Positions 1-9,310 of a DNA stretch of 64,000 nt are shown here, piece by piece. This DNA is from Erwinia persicina (GTDB taxonomy: Bacteria > Pseudomonadota > Gammaproteobacteria > Enterobacterales > Enterobacteriaceae). How positions within the stretch are numbered: the stretch's first letter is position 1; every line of letters begins with the position of its first letter. The position numbers and the translations under genes were made by a program. Under the pieces are notes generated by a model, which saw nothing but the letters and a program-made list of their open reading frames with translations, had not been told where the DNA came from and did not search any database. The DNA lies in the NCBI RefSeq assembly GCF_014838825.1, contig NZ_JACYMO010000001.1, positions 1,072,830 through 1,136,829 on the forward strand, read 5' to 3'.

Positions 1-144
1 GGCATCTCCGGTTATTTCCCGGCCAGTCATGTTGCTTTCCTGTGCAGCGCGGGCGGAACAGAGTCCTCAACCCGGATTAGCGGTTGAAATGGGGCCGGTT
101 ACGACCCATCATTGATCCTTACATATGCTGTTCAGGTGAAAATA

Positions 145-1710
145 ATGTTCGAATGGATCGCCGACCCGTCAATCTGGGCCGGCCTCGTCACGCTGGTCCT
201 GCTGGAACTGGTACTGGGTATTGATAACCTGGTGTTTATTGCCATTCTGGCGGAGAAGCTCCCCCCTGCCCTGCGCGACCGTGCCCGCGTCACCGGCCTG
301 CTGCTGGCCCTGCTGATGCGTCTGGCGCTGCTGGCGTCTATCTCCTGGCTGTCATCGCTGACCAGCCCGCTGTTCAGCCTGAGCGGACACGCGTTCAGCG
401 CCCGCGACCTGATTATGCTGGTGGGCGGGGTCTTTCTGCTGTTTAAAGCGACAATGGAGCTGAACGAACGGCTGGAAGGTAAAGATGAAGAAGAGGGGCC
501 GCAAAAGCGCGGTGCGCGATTCTGGCCGGTGGTGGCGCAGATCGTGGTGCTGGATGCCGTGTTTTCTCTGGACTCGGTGATCACCGCCGTCGGGATGGTT
601 GACCACCTGGCGGTGATGATGGCAGCCGTGATTATTGCCATCCTGCTGATGCTGCTGGCCAGTAAACCCCTCACCCGCTTTGTCAACGGCCACCCGACCA
701 TCATTATTCTTTGTCTCAGCTTTCTGCTGATGATTGGCTTCAGCCTGGTGGCCGACGGCTTTGGCTATTCCATTCCCAAAGGCTATCTCTACGCGGCGAT
801 TGGTTTCTCGGTGATTATTGAAGCGCTGAACCAGCTGGCACAGTTTAACCGCCGCCGCTTCCTGTCTGCGCGCTCACCGCTGCGCAAGCGCACCGCAGAA
901 GCCGTGCTCAGGCTGCTGCGCGGCCATCATGAGCAGGCGGAACTGGATGCGGAAACGTCCTCACTGGTGGCCGACAGCGCCGGACGCAAAGCCATCTTTA
1001 ACAAACAGGAGCGCATGATGATCGCGCGCGTGCTGGCGATGGGCCAGCGCAGCGTCAGCAGCATTATGACCTCCCGACATGAAATTGAGCATATTGACCT
1101 GGCGGAATCGCCGGAAAAAATCATGGCCCTGCTCGATCAGAATCAGCATACGCGCCTGATTATTACCGAGAACAGCGATGACCCTCTCGGCGTCGTCCAC
1201 GTGACCGACCTGCTGAAGCAGGCGCTGCACGGCAACGACCTCGATATAAGGGGGCTGATCCGCCAGCCGCTGGTCTTCCCGGAACAGCTGACTCTGCTGC
1301 CCGCGCTGGAGCAGTTTCGCGCCGCCCGCACCCACTTTGCCTTTGTGGTGGATGAGTTCGGTTCGGTCGAGGGGATTGTCACGCTGAGTGACGTGATGGA
1401 AACCATTGCCGGTAATCTGCCGAATGAGGGGGAAAAGCTCGACCCCCGCCATGACATTCAGCAAAATACTGACGGCAGCTGGACGGCCAACGGCCATATG
1501 CCGCTGGATGACCTGGCGATGCATTTACCGCTGGAGCTGGATGAAAAACGTGAATACAACACCCTGGCTGGGCTGTTAATGGAACATCTACAGGACGTGC
1601 CGCAGGAAGGGGAAGAGGTGCAGGTCGGGGAGTATCTGTTCCGCACCCTGCAGGTTGACAGCCACCGGGTGCAGAAAGTGCAGATTATCCCGAATCACAA
1701 CGAAGGTTAA
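145..1710 (+). CDS. yegH: TerC-CBS-CorC type inner-membrane protein YegH
   Basis: This 521-residue protein closely follows E. coli YegH in sequence and length. An N-terminal TerC-type membrane domain covers roughly residues 1-230, with the family acidic motifs [11 protein letters not shown] (Asp27) and a second [11 protein letters not shown] repeat near residue 145. A CBS pair follows at about 300-420 ([13 protein letters not shown], then [17 protein letters not shown]), and a CorC/HlyC transporter-associated domain closes the protein. The combination suggests ion or metal homeostasis at the inner membrane, but the substrate is unknown. A TTG-led extension from 112 is open, but ATG 145 is preceded by an AGGTGA ribosome site and matches the family start. 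The gene converges on asmA, as in E. coli. Confidence 0.93.
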   Translation: MFEWIADPSIWAGLVTLVLLELVLGIDNLVFIAILAEKLPPALRDRARVTGLLLALLMRLALLASISWLSSLTSPLFSLSGHAFSARDLIMLVGGVFLLFKATMELNERLEGKDEEEGPQKRGARFWPVVAQIVVLDAVFSLDSVITAVGMVDHLAVMMAAVIIAILLMLLASKPLTRFVNGHPTIIILCLSFLLMIGFSLVADGFGYSIPKGYLYAAIGFSVIIEALNQLAQFNRRRFLSARSPLRKRTAEAVLRLLRGHHEQAELDAETSSLVADSAGRKAIFNKQERMMIARVLAMGQRSVSSIMTSRHEIEHIDLAESPEKIMALLDQNQHTRLIITENSDDPLGVVHVTDLLKQALHGNDLDIRGLIRQPLVFPEQLTLLPALEQFRAARTHFAFVVDEFGSVEGIVTLSDVMETIAGNLPNEGEKLDPRHDIQQNTDGSWTANGHMPLDDLAMHLPLELDEKREYNTLAGLLMEHLQDVPQEGEEVQVGEYLFRTLQVDSHRVQKVQIIPNHNEG

Positions 1711-1732
1711 TTTTGACGGATGCAGATTATCC

Positions 1733-1767
1733 GCAGGGGACGACCGGAAGGCATGGTCGGCCCCTGC
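1733..1767. repeat. Intergenic palindrome between convergent yegH and asmA
   Basis: GCAGGGG at 1733-1739 pairs with CCCCTGC at 1761-1767, and CGACC (1741-1745) pairs with GGTCG (1755-1759). There is no T-run on either side, so it is not a canonical intrinsic terminator. The inner GACCGG...GGTCG core resembles the REP-like palindromes at 34762, 49343 and 60636. Its place between converging genes is typical of REP elements. Confidence 0.6.
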
Positions 1768-1785
1768 CCCGTCACTCAGCCGCCA

Positions 1786-3633
1786 TTACAGATCTTTCAG
1801 CACCTTTTTGACATCATCCTTCTTATCGCTTTCCGGGTTGCCCTCCATCCACTTTTTCAACCGATCGCGCGCTTCATCGCGCAGCTGCTGGCGCAGAACC
1901 TGGTCCACTTTAAGATTGTAGTTGATGGCCGACCAGGGGCCGTAGATATGCAGCGGTACCGGCGTTTGCTGCAAGCGCTGTATCAGCGTGCTGTCGCCAA
2001 TCCAGCCTTCGGTCACCGTCACACCAAAACGAATATCCAGCGCCCGTTTAACCACATCGATGGATCCGGCCCCGGTATAGTTAAGCGTACCGGAGTGTGC
2101 ATCCAGCTTGCCGAAGTCGAAAACGCCATTTTTCAGGGCCAGTGATGCCTGCACCTGCTGGAGATTCGCCTGATTGTCACTGCTCTGGCCCTGCACTTTA
2201 TTACTGCTGTTTTCCACCGCCCGCTGGATCAGCTGCTGGAAGTTGAGCCCGGCAAACTGCGCATCTTTAATGCTCAGATCTGCCCTGCCCTGCCAGTGAC
2301 GCTTAAAGGCATCCACCGTCAGCCCCTCGCCTGAGAAACGGCCCGTCATCGACAGTGCCCCGCTGACTTTGGCCGGCAGTTCAAGACTGTTCAACAGTGG
2401 GGAGAGCGATAGCTGATTCAGCTCCGGCTGCAGAGTAACTTTGGTGACTGCGTTGCGCACGTCAACGGTTCCCGGCAGAGAGAAACGCCCCTCTGCGGCA
2501 CGGCCGCTGAAGGTGTTGACCGTCAGCAGTCCCTGCTTATTGATGGCATCCAGTCGGACATCACTTATCTGCATGCCACGCCAGTTCAGCCTGTCGGCCG
2601 CCAGCCTGATGCTGCCGTCCACCGCATTGAGCGGAGAGTTGGCGTTGTCATACTCTGGCAGAGCGGCGATCACCGGCGCAGGACCGGAACGCTGGTCCCC
2701 TCCGGTGGCGTCGCCGGGTGATACCTGAGTCAGCCCCAGCAAGGCATCAAGATTGAGACTGGCCGCATGCAGATCCGCACTCACCTGCGGCCGCGCACCC
2801 AGGGTGCCGGCCAGGCTACCGGTCAGCTTGCTGTCATTGGCGGTCAGCATCATGTCCGCCAGGCTGAACTGCTGGCTGGCGGCATTCCACTGTGCTTTCA
2901 TGGTGGCACTGCCTTTGACCCCCTCCTGGGGAAGATCGGCCCCTTTCAGCTGGTAATCGAACTGGTTCACCACCGCATCAATGCGCCGTGGATAATCGGC
3001 AATATTCAGATCGCTGTCGATACTGACCTGCAGTTCACGCTGGTCGCGATTAATCCGGCTGCTAAAGGTCAGATGCGCCAGGCGCGGCTGCGTCTGATCC
3101 AGCGACAGATTAAAATCACGCACATTGAGCTGCTCACCATTATTTTGCTGCCAGACCAGCAGGCTGTCGGCAATGCGCAGGTGGGCAATGTCAAACTTCC
3201 AGCCACGGGCGACGTCACTGACCCGGGTCACGTCACTGTCATCGACGGGGCCGATGGGGGCATCGGCCGGACGCTGGCTGTCACTGTCAGGCATCAGGCG
3301 CACCACCGCGCCTTTCAGCATGATCTGCTTAACGGAAAGCTGATGGGAGAGGAGCGGCAGCAGGTTGACGTCCAGCCGCATATTCTGAGCGCTGACCACG
3401 GGCTGGGAGGCCCCGGGGGCGGTCAGCGTCATCGGGCCAGAAAGAATACTGAGCTGAGGCCAGACGTGCCAGCGCAGATCGCCGTTCAGCGCCAGGCGAT
3501 AACCGTTATGCTGCTCCACCTGGCGAACCATATAGGCGCGAAAATCATTAGGATTCACCAGCACGACCAGCGCGGTCATACCGGCCACCATCACCACCAG
3601 TAAGATAGCCAGGGTGGTAATAAATCTTTTCAT
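1786..3633 (-). CDS. asmA: AsmA, inner-membrane-anchored AsmA-like lipid-transport family protein
   Basis: This 615-residue protein is collinear with E. coli AsmA (617 aa), including the conserved NPNDFR, LRWHVWPQLSILSG and QLSVKQIMLKGAVV segments near the N-terminus and the VDQVLRQQLRDEA region near the C-terminus. A single N-terminal membrane segment (about residues 5-27) anchors a long periplasmic beta-rich domain. The family (AsmA, YhdP, TamB) is implicated in phospholipid movement between membranes and outer-membrane homeostasis; the individual role of AsmA is less defined. It is the last gene of the udk-dcd-asmA transcription unit, 61 bp after dcd, and is preceded by AAGGAGAAGG. Confidence 0.95.
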   Translation of the reverse strand: MKRFITTLAILLVVMVAGMTALVVLVNPNDFRAYMVRQVEQHNGYRLALNGDLRWHVWPQLSILSGPMTLTAPGASQPVVSAQNMRLDVNLLPLLSHQLSVKQIMLKGAVVRLMPDSDSQRPADAPIGPVDDSDVTRVSDVARGWKFDIAHLRIADSLLVWQQNNGEQLNVRDFNLSLDQTQPRLAHLTFSSRINRDQRELQVSIDSDLNIADYPRRIDAVVNQFDYQLKGADLPQEGVKGSATMKAQWNAASQQFSLADMMLTANDSKLTGSLAGTLGARPQVSADLHAASLNLDALLGLTQVSPGDATGGDQRSGPAPVIAALPEYDNANSPLNAVDGSIRLAADRLNWRGMQISDVRLDAINKQGLLTVNTFSGRAAEGRFSLPGTVDVRNAVTKVTLQPELNQLSLSPLLNSLELPAKVSGALSMTGRFSGEGLTVDAFKRHWQGRADLSIKDAQFAGLNFQQLIQRAVENSSNKVQGQSSDNQANLQQVQASLALKNGVFDFGKLDAHSGTLNYTGAGSIDVVKRALDIRFGVTVTEGWIGDSTLIQRLQQTPVPLHIYGPWSAINYNLKVDQVLRQQLRDEARDRLKKWMEGNPESDKKDDVKKVLKDL

Positions 3634-3694
3634 GCCTTCTCCTTAAACCCCATGCTTTCAACCCGCAGAGACGCTGCCCGCCTTGCTGTTAAGC

Positions 3695-4276
3695 TTAGTC
3701 TTTATCAATGCGGCTGGCGTCTGCGCCCTGCTGACCTTTGTATTTGGCATCCTGACGGCTGTTATAAGGCCGGGCGGCCGGCCCGGACAGCGGTTCAAAA
3801 CTGAGCGCGCCAATCAGCATGCCGGGACGCAGTGCCAGGGGGAGTTTACCTGAATTATAGAACTCCAGCACAATGCGGCCCTGCCAGCCGGGATCGATAC
3901 GGTGTGCGGTAACGTGTACCATCAGCCCGAGTCGCGCCAGGGAAGAGCGTCCGTCCAGCCAGCCCACCAGGTCGTCCGGCAGCGTCACCGACTCCAGCGT
4001 CACCGCCAGCGCCAGCTCACCGGGGTGCAGATAAAACGCATCCCCTTCCGGCAGCACAATTTCGTCGCTCATCACGCGATCCAGCGCTGCGCTGACTTCA
4101 TCTTTCGGGCCACTTAAATCAATAAACGGTGCCGTATGACCGCGAAACGTGCGGAACTGATTACCGAGGCGCACATCGACGGTAGCGCCATTGATGCGTT
4201 CGACCGGGGGGCGCGGTTCAATACCCAGTTTGCCGTTATCGAGCCAGGCTTCTATATCGCGGTCACATAATCTCAT
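3695..4276 (-). CDS. dcd: dCTP deaminase
   Basis: This 193-residue enzyme deaminates dCTP to dUTP, the main source of dUMP for thymidylate synthesis in enteric bacteria. The signature [21 protein letters not shown] spans about residues 110-130, and Glu138 in IVLEFYN is at the position of the E. coli catalytic glutamate. Length equals the E. coli enzyme (193 aa). It lies 24 bp downstream of udk and 61 bp upstream of asmA on the same strand, the ancestral enteric operon order. Confidence 0.97.
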   Translation of the reverse strand: MRLCDRDIEAWLDNGKLGIEPRPPVERINGATVDVRLGNQFRTFRGHTAPFIDLSGPKDEVSAALDRVMSDEIVLPEGDAFYLHPGELALAVTLESVTLPDDLVGWLDGRSSLARLGLMVHVTAHRIDPGWQGRIVLEFYNSGKLPLALRPGMLIGALSFEPLSGPAARPYNSRQDAKYKGQQGADASRIDKD

Positions 4277-4300
4277 GAGGGACTCCAGCAGACACTTCGG

Positions 4301-4942
4301 TTACTCGAAGAACTGATTAATTTTCGCTTTCAGGATATCAATGGCAATACGGTTTTTCCCGCCGCGCGGCACGATGATATCGGCATATTGCTTTGACGGT
4401 TCGATAAATTGCAGGAACATCGGACGTACCGTCTTCTGATACTGTGCCATTACCGAATCCATTGAACGCCCGCGCTCGTTAACATCGCGCTTCATGCGTC
4501 GCATCAGGCAGATGTCCAGCGGGGTATCAACGAAAATTGAAAAGTTCATTTCCTGGCGCAGGCGCGCATCGGTCAGCAGCAGGATCCCCTCAAGGATAAT
4601 GACTTTCTTCGGTTTCAGGCAGAGCGTCTGCGCGGTACGGGTATGCTCAACGTAGCTGTAGACTGGCAGATCGATCGGCTGCCCGGCTTTCAGCATCTGT
4701 AAATGCTGTAACAGGAGGTTATGATCCATGGCGCTGGGATGGTCATAGTTGGTCTTGACCCGCTCCTCCATGGTGAGATGACTCTGGTCTTTATAGTAGG
4801 CATCCTCGGGGATGACACCAATATTTTCATCACCGACGCGGTCGCGTACTTCACGATACAGCGTACTGGCAATAAGACTTTTTCCCGAGGCAGAAGCACC
4901 TGCGATACCTACGATGACGCACTGATGTGACTTGTCAGTCAT
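4301..4942 (-). CDS. udk: Uridine/cytidine kinase
   Basis: This 213-residue pyrimidine-ribonucleoside kinase phosphorylates uridine and cytidine with a nucleoside triphosphate donor (salvage pathway). The Walker A loop GASASGKS is at residues 15-22, followed by the nucleoside-binding YDHPSAMD segment and the lid region with paired arginines ([13 protein letters not shown]). Length equals E. coli Udk. It starts the udk-dcd-asmA unit, and a sigma70-like promoter lies about 120 bp upstream. Confidence 0.97.
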   Translation of the reverse strand: MTDKSHQCVIVGIAGASASGKSLIASTLYREVRDRVGDENIGVIPEDAYYKDQSHLTMEERVKTNYDHPSAMDHNLLLQHLQMLKAGQPIDLPVYSYVEHTRTAQTLCLKPKKVIILEGILLLTDARLRQEMNFSIFVDTPLDICLMRRMKRDVNERGRSMDSVMAQYQKTVRPMFLQFIEPSKQYADIIVPRGGKNRIAIDILKAKINQFFE

Positions 4943-5063
4943 ATATTAAAGACCTGATTCTGAGACAATATAAGGGTGAGCACACCCGGCAGATTTAGCG
5001 CTACAGGCAGACAGTGGCTGCCGACACACCTGCAGCATGAATTTGAAGGGTATAGCGGGCGCA

Positions 5064-5093
5064 ATTATAGGGAGTTAGCCCTGCTGATGCCAG
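5064..5093 (-). promoter_or_regulatory. Probable sigma70 promoter for udk-dcd-asmA
   Basis: Read on the minus strand, CTGGCA (5093-5088) and a perfect TATAAT (5069-5064) are separated by 18 bp. The start would give a leader of about 115 nt before udk. No competing -10 of similar quality was seen in the 247-bp gap. Confidence 0.55.
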
Positions 5094-5189
5094 AAAAAAG
5101 CGCCTGGGACCTTTTCAGACTTTCCCGTTAGGCGACAATCACTTTCACCGATAAACTGGCCGACAGAAAAACAGCAAAAAGGAAACCGT

Positions 5190-5819
5190 GTGTCCTGGCA
5201 TCTCGTCCATATTTTAACCTATTTCGGCGACAGCATGTTGCTGATCCCGACCGCTGCTATTATGGCGTTATTGCTCCACTATAAAAGCGACGATAAACGC
5301 ACGGCCTGGTATTGGGTGCTCGCTTTCTGCACGGCCGGGGCCGTGGTCAGCCTGTCTAAAATCGCCTTTCTCGGGTTTGGTATTGGCAGTGCGCGCTTCA
5401 ACTTCACCGGTTTCAGTGGCCACAGTGCCATGTCCGCCACGCTGTGGCCGGTGATGCTCTGGCTGCTGAGTGGCCGCCTGGCGAACATCTGGCGGGGCGT
5501 AGCGGTGGCCTGTGGTTATCTGATCCCACTGATGGTCGGCCTTTCCCGCCTGGTGCTGAACTACCACTCCGTCAGTGAGGTGGTTGCCGGGCTGACGCTG
5601 GGGTTTACCCTCAGCAGCGTCTTTCTGTTCAGCCAGCGTCACATCCGCCCGCGCGGGTTCTCACCATTACAGCTGGGGATCGCCCTGCTGCTGCCGTTAT
5701 TACTGATCGGCCACGGCCGCATCGCCACCACCCAGCAATTCCTGCAGCGGCTGTCCGTGCAGATTGCCGGTATCGACCACGCCTGGACCCGCGAGGAGTT
5801 GCTCAAACTGCGTCAGTGA
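5190..5819 (+). CDS. PAP2-family (phosphatidic acid phosphatase type 2) membrane protein
   Basis: This 209-residue, six-segment membrane protein has a recognisable PAP2 core. FSGHSA at 75-80 corresponds to the PSGH motif, and SR (119-120) followed by His126 corresponds to SRxxxxxHxxxD. The usual final Asp is Glu130, and motif 1 (KxxxxxxRP) is not evident. PAP2 proteins dephosphorylate lipid phosphates such as undecaprenyl or phosphatidylglycerol phosphates. Here the altered motifs leave activity uncertain. The start is GTG at 5190, set by an AAGGAA ribosome site; no in-frame ATG fits better. It is divergent from udk and lies 154 bp before yegE, a position not occupied by such a gene in E. coli. 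Confidence 0.8.
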   Translation: MSWHLVHILTYFGDSMLLIPTAAIMALLLHYKSDDKRTAWYWVLAFCTAGAVVSLSKIAFLGFGIGSARFNFTGFSGHSAMSATLWPVMLWLLSGRLANIWRGVAVACGYLIPLMVGLSRLVLNYHSVSEVVAGLTLGFTLSSVFLFSQRHIRPRGFSPLQLGIALLLPLLLIGHGRIATTQQFLQRLSVQIAGIDHAWTREELLKLRQ

Positions 5820-5910
5820 GGGCGTTTTTACTCTCTTTTCACCGGCAGACCTGGGTTCAATCGTCCGAATAACGCGATCTTTTGGTTTTGGCGAAAATAG
5901 TGCTTATTTG

Positions 5911-5966
5911 TTATGCCAGCATGGGCATAAGATATTAAGATTATGCCTATATCGGTGCCATGCTGG
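5911..5966 (+). promoter_or_regulatory. Nested alternative inverted repeats in the yegE leader
   Basis: CCAGCATGG (5916-5924) is perfectly complementary to CCATGCTGG (5958-5966), which ends 7 nt before the yegE ATG. GCATAA (5925-5930) pairs inside it with TTATGC (5941-5946). An upstream copy, TTATGCC (5911-5917), could instead pair with GGCATAA (5924-5930). The two hairpins are mutually exclusive, and the larger one covers the GGAT ribosome-binding segment. Possible -35/-10 pairs overlap the repeats (TTGTTA 5908, GATATT 5931), so a protein operator is an equally valid reading. Confidence 0.5.
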
Positions 5967-5973
5967 ATATGTA

Positions 5974-8900
5974 ATGACGACAAAAAATTTATCACCGGTA
6001 ACCTCCCGGCGCGCACAGTGGGTTAACGCCCTGCTGCTGGGAGTGTTAAGTTTTGTCGTCACTTTTTACTGTCTTGAGCTGATCAAGGTCAGCGGCCAGA
6101 TATCGCCGCTGTGGTTTTCCACCGCGCTGATGACCATCGTAGTATTCCGTCACCCCCTGCACCGCCTGCCCCTGCTGCTGGCGTGCTGCGTTGTCGGCGT
6201 CTCCGTGGCCAACGCCCTGGTCATCGGTCCCTCGCTGGCCAACCTGAAGTTCCCGCTGGTCAATCTGCTCCAGGCTTTGCTGGGGGGCGCACTGCTGCGC
6301 CTGCTGCTGGATCGTGACAAACCGCTGAACTCGCTGTTTAGCTGGTGCAAAATGATGGTCGCCGTCGGCGTTATGACGCCGCTGATCGGTGGGCTACTGG
6401 CCAGCTGGCTGCTGCATTTTGACGGCCACTCGTCGCTGCGTTTCTTCACCACCTGGAGCATCTCTGAGGTGATTGGCATGCTGGCGCTGGGCCCGGTCTG
6501 TCTGCTGTGGCAGCCGGATTATCTGCGCCGTCATCTGCGCCAGAACGTGCTGTTTGAAACCCTGCTCACGCTGATTGTCACGCTGGCACTGTGCTGGCTC
6601 TCACTGCGCTATGTCCCCTGGCCTTTTACCTTTGTTATTGTGATCCTGTTTTACAGCGCGGTCCGTCTGCCCCGCTTTGAAGCCTTTGTGATCTACCTTG
6701 CGACCATCTCAATGATGTCGCTGATGCTGGCCCTGCAGCTGATCCCTGACGACATCATTAATGCCCGGATGCTGGTGTCCATGCCCTGGGTCCCGTTCCT
6801 GCTGGCGCTGATCCCCAGCCATATCATGACGCTGGTGATGCACTCATTTCGCGAAGAGCGTAAGCACATCTCTGAAAGCGAAACGCGCTTTCGCCACGCC
6901 ATGGAGTATTCAGCTATTGGTATGGCGCTGGTATCAACCCGCGGCGACTGGATGCAGGTCAACCCTTCCCTGTGCAAAATACTGGGCTACAGCAGGACGG
7001 AACTCAGCGTCCTGAACTTTCAGACGCTGACCCACCCCGACGATCTCGACGCCGATCTGGAACAGATGCACGCTCTGCTGGCAGGCGAGATCAGAAGCTA
7101 CAGCCTGGAGAAGCGTTATATTCATAAAAACGGCCAGATCCTCTGGGTCCTGCTGGCCGTATCACTGGTACGCGACAGCGAACAGCAGCCGCTCTACTTT
7201 ATTGCGCAGATTGAAGATATCTCCGATCTGAAAAAGACGGAGGAGGTGAACCAGCGCCTGATGGAACGGATCACCCTGGCGAATGAAGCCGGCGGGATCG
7301 GCGTCTGGGAGTGGGATTTACAAAACGGCGTGATGAGCTGGGATAAGCGTATGTTCCAGCTCTATCAGATGCCAGCCAATGCCCAGGCCTCGTACCAGGA
7401 CTGGGTTAACCGGCTGCACCCGGCCGACCGGGAAGGCGCTATCCGCATGTTTGATAACGCCGCTAAAAATGCCATGCCGGTCGACGTTGAGTATCGTATT
7501 AATACGGACACCGGCGTGCGTCATATCCGCGCCCAGTGCAATATTTTGCTGGACCGGAATGGCAACGTCGAACGTATGCTTGGCATAAATCAGGACGTTA
7601 CCGACTTACGCCTGCTCACCAACGCCCTTTATGAAGAGAAAGAGCGCATGCACATCACCCTGGATGCCATTGGTGAAGCCGTGATCAGCACCGACGAAGA
7701 GATGCGGGTGATCTTTATGAACCCGGTGGCAGAAAAAATGAGCGGCTGGCTCCAGCATCAGGCCTCGGGTAAACCCCTGAGCGAGATCCTGCATCTGACC
7801 CAGGGCAGCCAGGACCCGGAGCGTAAAAATCTGCTGCTGTGCGACCTGCCGCAGCAGAAAACCCCGGGAGAGCCCGATGCCGAGCTGGTGCTACACAACC
7901 GCTCCGGTGAGCAGTTCGCCGTGCATTACAGCCTGTCACCGCTGAAAACGCTGGCCGGTGAAAACATCGGCAGCGTAATGGTGATCCAGGACGTCAGTGA
8001 ATCCCGTGAAATGCTGAAGCGTCTGAGCTACAGCGCCTCGCACGATATGCTGACGCGCCTGCCTAACCGCGCCAGCTTCGAGCATCAGCTTAAACGCCTG
8101 ACCCTCTCCGGGACAGAGCAGCAGCACGTGCTGGTGTTTATCGATCTCGATCGCTTTAAATCCGTCAATGACACCGCAGGCCATGCGGCCGGGGATGCCC
8201 TGCTGCGTGACATCGCTGGCGTGATGCAGCGCCATCTGGGGACCGGCGATTTCCTCGCCCGCCTGGGCGGCGATGAGTTTGGCGTCCTGCTGCCGGACTG
8301 CACGCTGGAGCAAGCCGGCGAGACAGTGGGCCGTATTATTAGCGCCGTTAGCGATTATGGCTTCCTGTGGGAGGGCCGGTTGCATCACGTCGGTGCCAGC
8401 GCCGGTCTCACGCCGGTCAGTGCGGACAGCGCCAGCGAACTGATGGCGCAGGCAGACCTTGCCTGCTACCACGCCAAGCATAACGGACGCGGCCGACTGT
8501 CCTTCTACGAAAGCCACCTGCTGAAACGACTGAAGCCAGTCATGACCCGCGCTGAAAATGCGCATATCATTGCTCATCAACCGATGCGCCTGCAGGTGTG
8601 GGCGGCCTCCCCGCCGGGAAAAATCCATGCCACCAGCTTCTGGCTGGCAGAGATGCAGCTGTTTACGCCAGAAGGGGATGAAATTGATGAAACCAGCTTC
8701 CGCGCCGGGCTGCAGGACAGCGATCTTTTTGTCGAACTGGACCGCAAGCTGATCAGAGAATTCTTCCAGCACTACGCGCAGGGAACCATCAGTAAAGGCC
8801 TGACCCTGGCGTTGCCGATCTCCGGCTTCGGGCTGCGCGATGACGCTTTCATTAACGATACGCTGGCCCAGTTTGCCCGCTACAGCGTACCGGCCAATAC

Positions 8901-9303
8901 CCTCTGGTTTGCCCTCAATGCCGACGTTCTCAGCCAGCCAGATGAAGCACTGCACCGCAATATTGCCCGCCTTCGCGCCGCCGGTAGCCGGATTGTCCTG
9001 CGCGACTTTGGCCGCAATCTGGATGCGTTTAACCAGCTGCCGGCCGACGAAATTGACTATCTGTACCTCGCCAGCGAGCTGGTGGCCAACGTCCACTGTA
9101 ACCTGATGGATGAGATGATGGTGTCGATCATTCACGGCCACGCCCGGCGGCTGGGTATTGCCACTCTCGCCGGGCCCGTAGAGCTGCCGGTGGCCCTTAA
9201 CACGCTCTCCTCCATTGGCATCGACGTGGTGTGGGGCGATACCATCGCGCCCCGCCAGCCGCTGGCGTCGATGCTGATGAACAGCTACTTCGCCATCAAA
9301 TAA
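5974..9303 (+). CDS. yegE: Diguanylate cyclase with MASE1, PAS, GGDEF and degenerate EAL domains (YegE/DgcE)
   Basis: This 1109-residue protein follows E. coli YegE/DgcE (1105 aa). An N-terminal MASE1 membrane domain (about residues 10-300) is followed by PAS/PAC modules (about 305-425, 430-545 and 550-675), a GGDEF domain with an intact GGDEF motif at 765-769, and a C-terminal EAL-like domain lacking the EAL signature and most catalytic acidic residues. It should make c-di-GMP and act as a trigger for biofilm and motility switching. The inhibitory I-site position (756-759) reads GTGD, so product inhibition through an RxxD site is probably lost. The frame is open from 5764, but ATG 5974 gives the family length, avoids overlap with the PAP2 gene and follows a structured leader. 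Confidence 0.92.
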   Translation: MTTKNLSPVTSRRAQWVNALLLGVLSFVVTFYCLELIKVSGQISPLWFSTALMTIVVFRHPLHRLPLLLACCVVGVSVANALVIGPSLANLKFPLVNLLQALLGGALLRLLLDRDKPLNSLFSWCKMMVAVGVMTPLIGGLLASWLLHFDGHSSLRFFTTWSISEVIGMLALGPVCLLWQPDYLRRHLRQNVLFETLLTLIVTLALCWLSLRYVPWPFTFVIVILFYSAVRLPRFEAFVIYLATISMMSLMLALQLIPDDIINARMLVSMPWVPFLLALIPSHIMTLVMHSFREERKHISESETRFRHAMEYSAIGMALVSTRGDWMQVNPSLCKILGYSRTELSVLNFQTLTHPDDLDADLEQMHALLAGEIRSYSLEKRYIHKNGQILWVLLAVSLVRDSEQQPLYFIAQIEDISDLKKTEEVNQRLMERITLANEAGGIGVWEWDLQNGVMSWDKRMFQLYQMPANAQASYQDWVNRLHPADREGAIRMFDNAAKNAMPVDVEYRINTDTGVRHIRAQCNILLDRNGNVERMLGINQDVTDLRLLTNALYEEKERMHITLDAIGEAVISTDEEMRVIFMNPVAEKMSGWLQHQASGKPLSEILHLTQGSQDPERKNLLLCDLPQQKTPGEPDAELVLHNRSGEQFAVHYSLSPLKTLAGENIGSVMVIQDVSESREMLKRLSYSASHDMLTRLPNRASFEHQLKRLTLSGTEQQHVLVFIDLDRFKSVNDTAGHAAGDALLRDIAGVMQRHLGTGDFLARLGGDEFGVLLPDCTLEQAGETVGRIISAVSDYGFLWEGRLHHVGASAGLTPVSADSASELMAQADLACYHAKHNGRGRLSFYESHLLKRLKPVMTRAENAHIIAHQPMRLQVWAASPPGKIHATSFWLAEMQLFTPEGDEIDETSFRAGLQDSDLFVELDRKLIREFFQHYAQGTISKGLTLALPISGFGLRDDAFINDTLAQFARYSVPANTLWFALNADVLSQPDEALHRNIARLRAAGSRIVLRDFGRNLDAFNQLPADEIDYLYLASELVANVHCNLMDEMMVSIIHGHARRLGIATLAGPVELPVALNTLSSIGIDVVWGDTIAPRQPLASMLMNSYFAIK

Positions 9304-9310
9304 TTCACCC

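Noticed and set aside
2767-3603. Long plus-strand frame opposite asmA.
   Set aside because: Antisense shadow; the asmA frame is fully conserved and collinear with E. coli.
5764-5973. N-terminal extension of YegE by 70 residues.
   Set aside because: It overlaps the PAP2 gene, is unlike the family N-terminus and crosses the structured leader; ATG 5974 gives the normal length.
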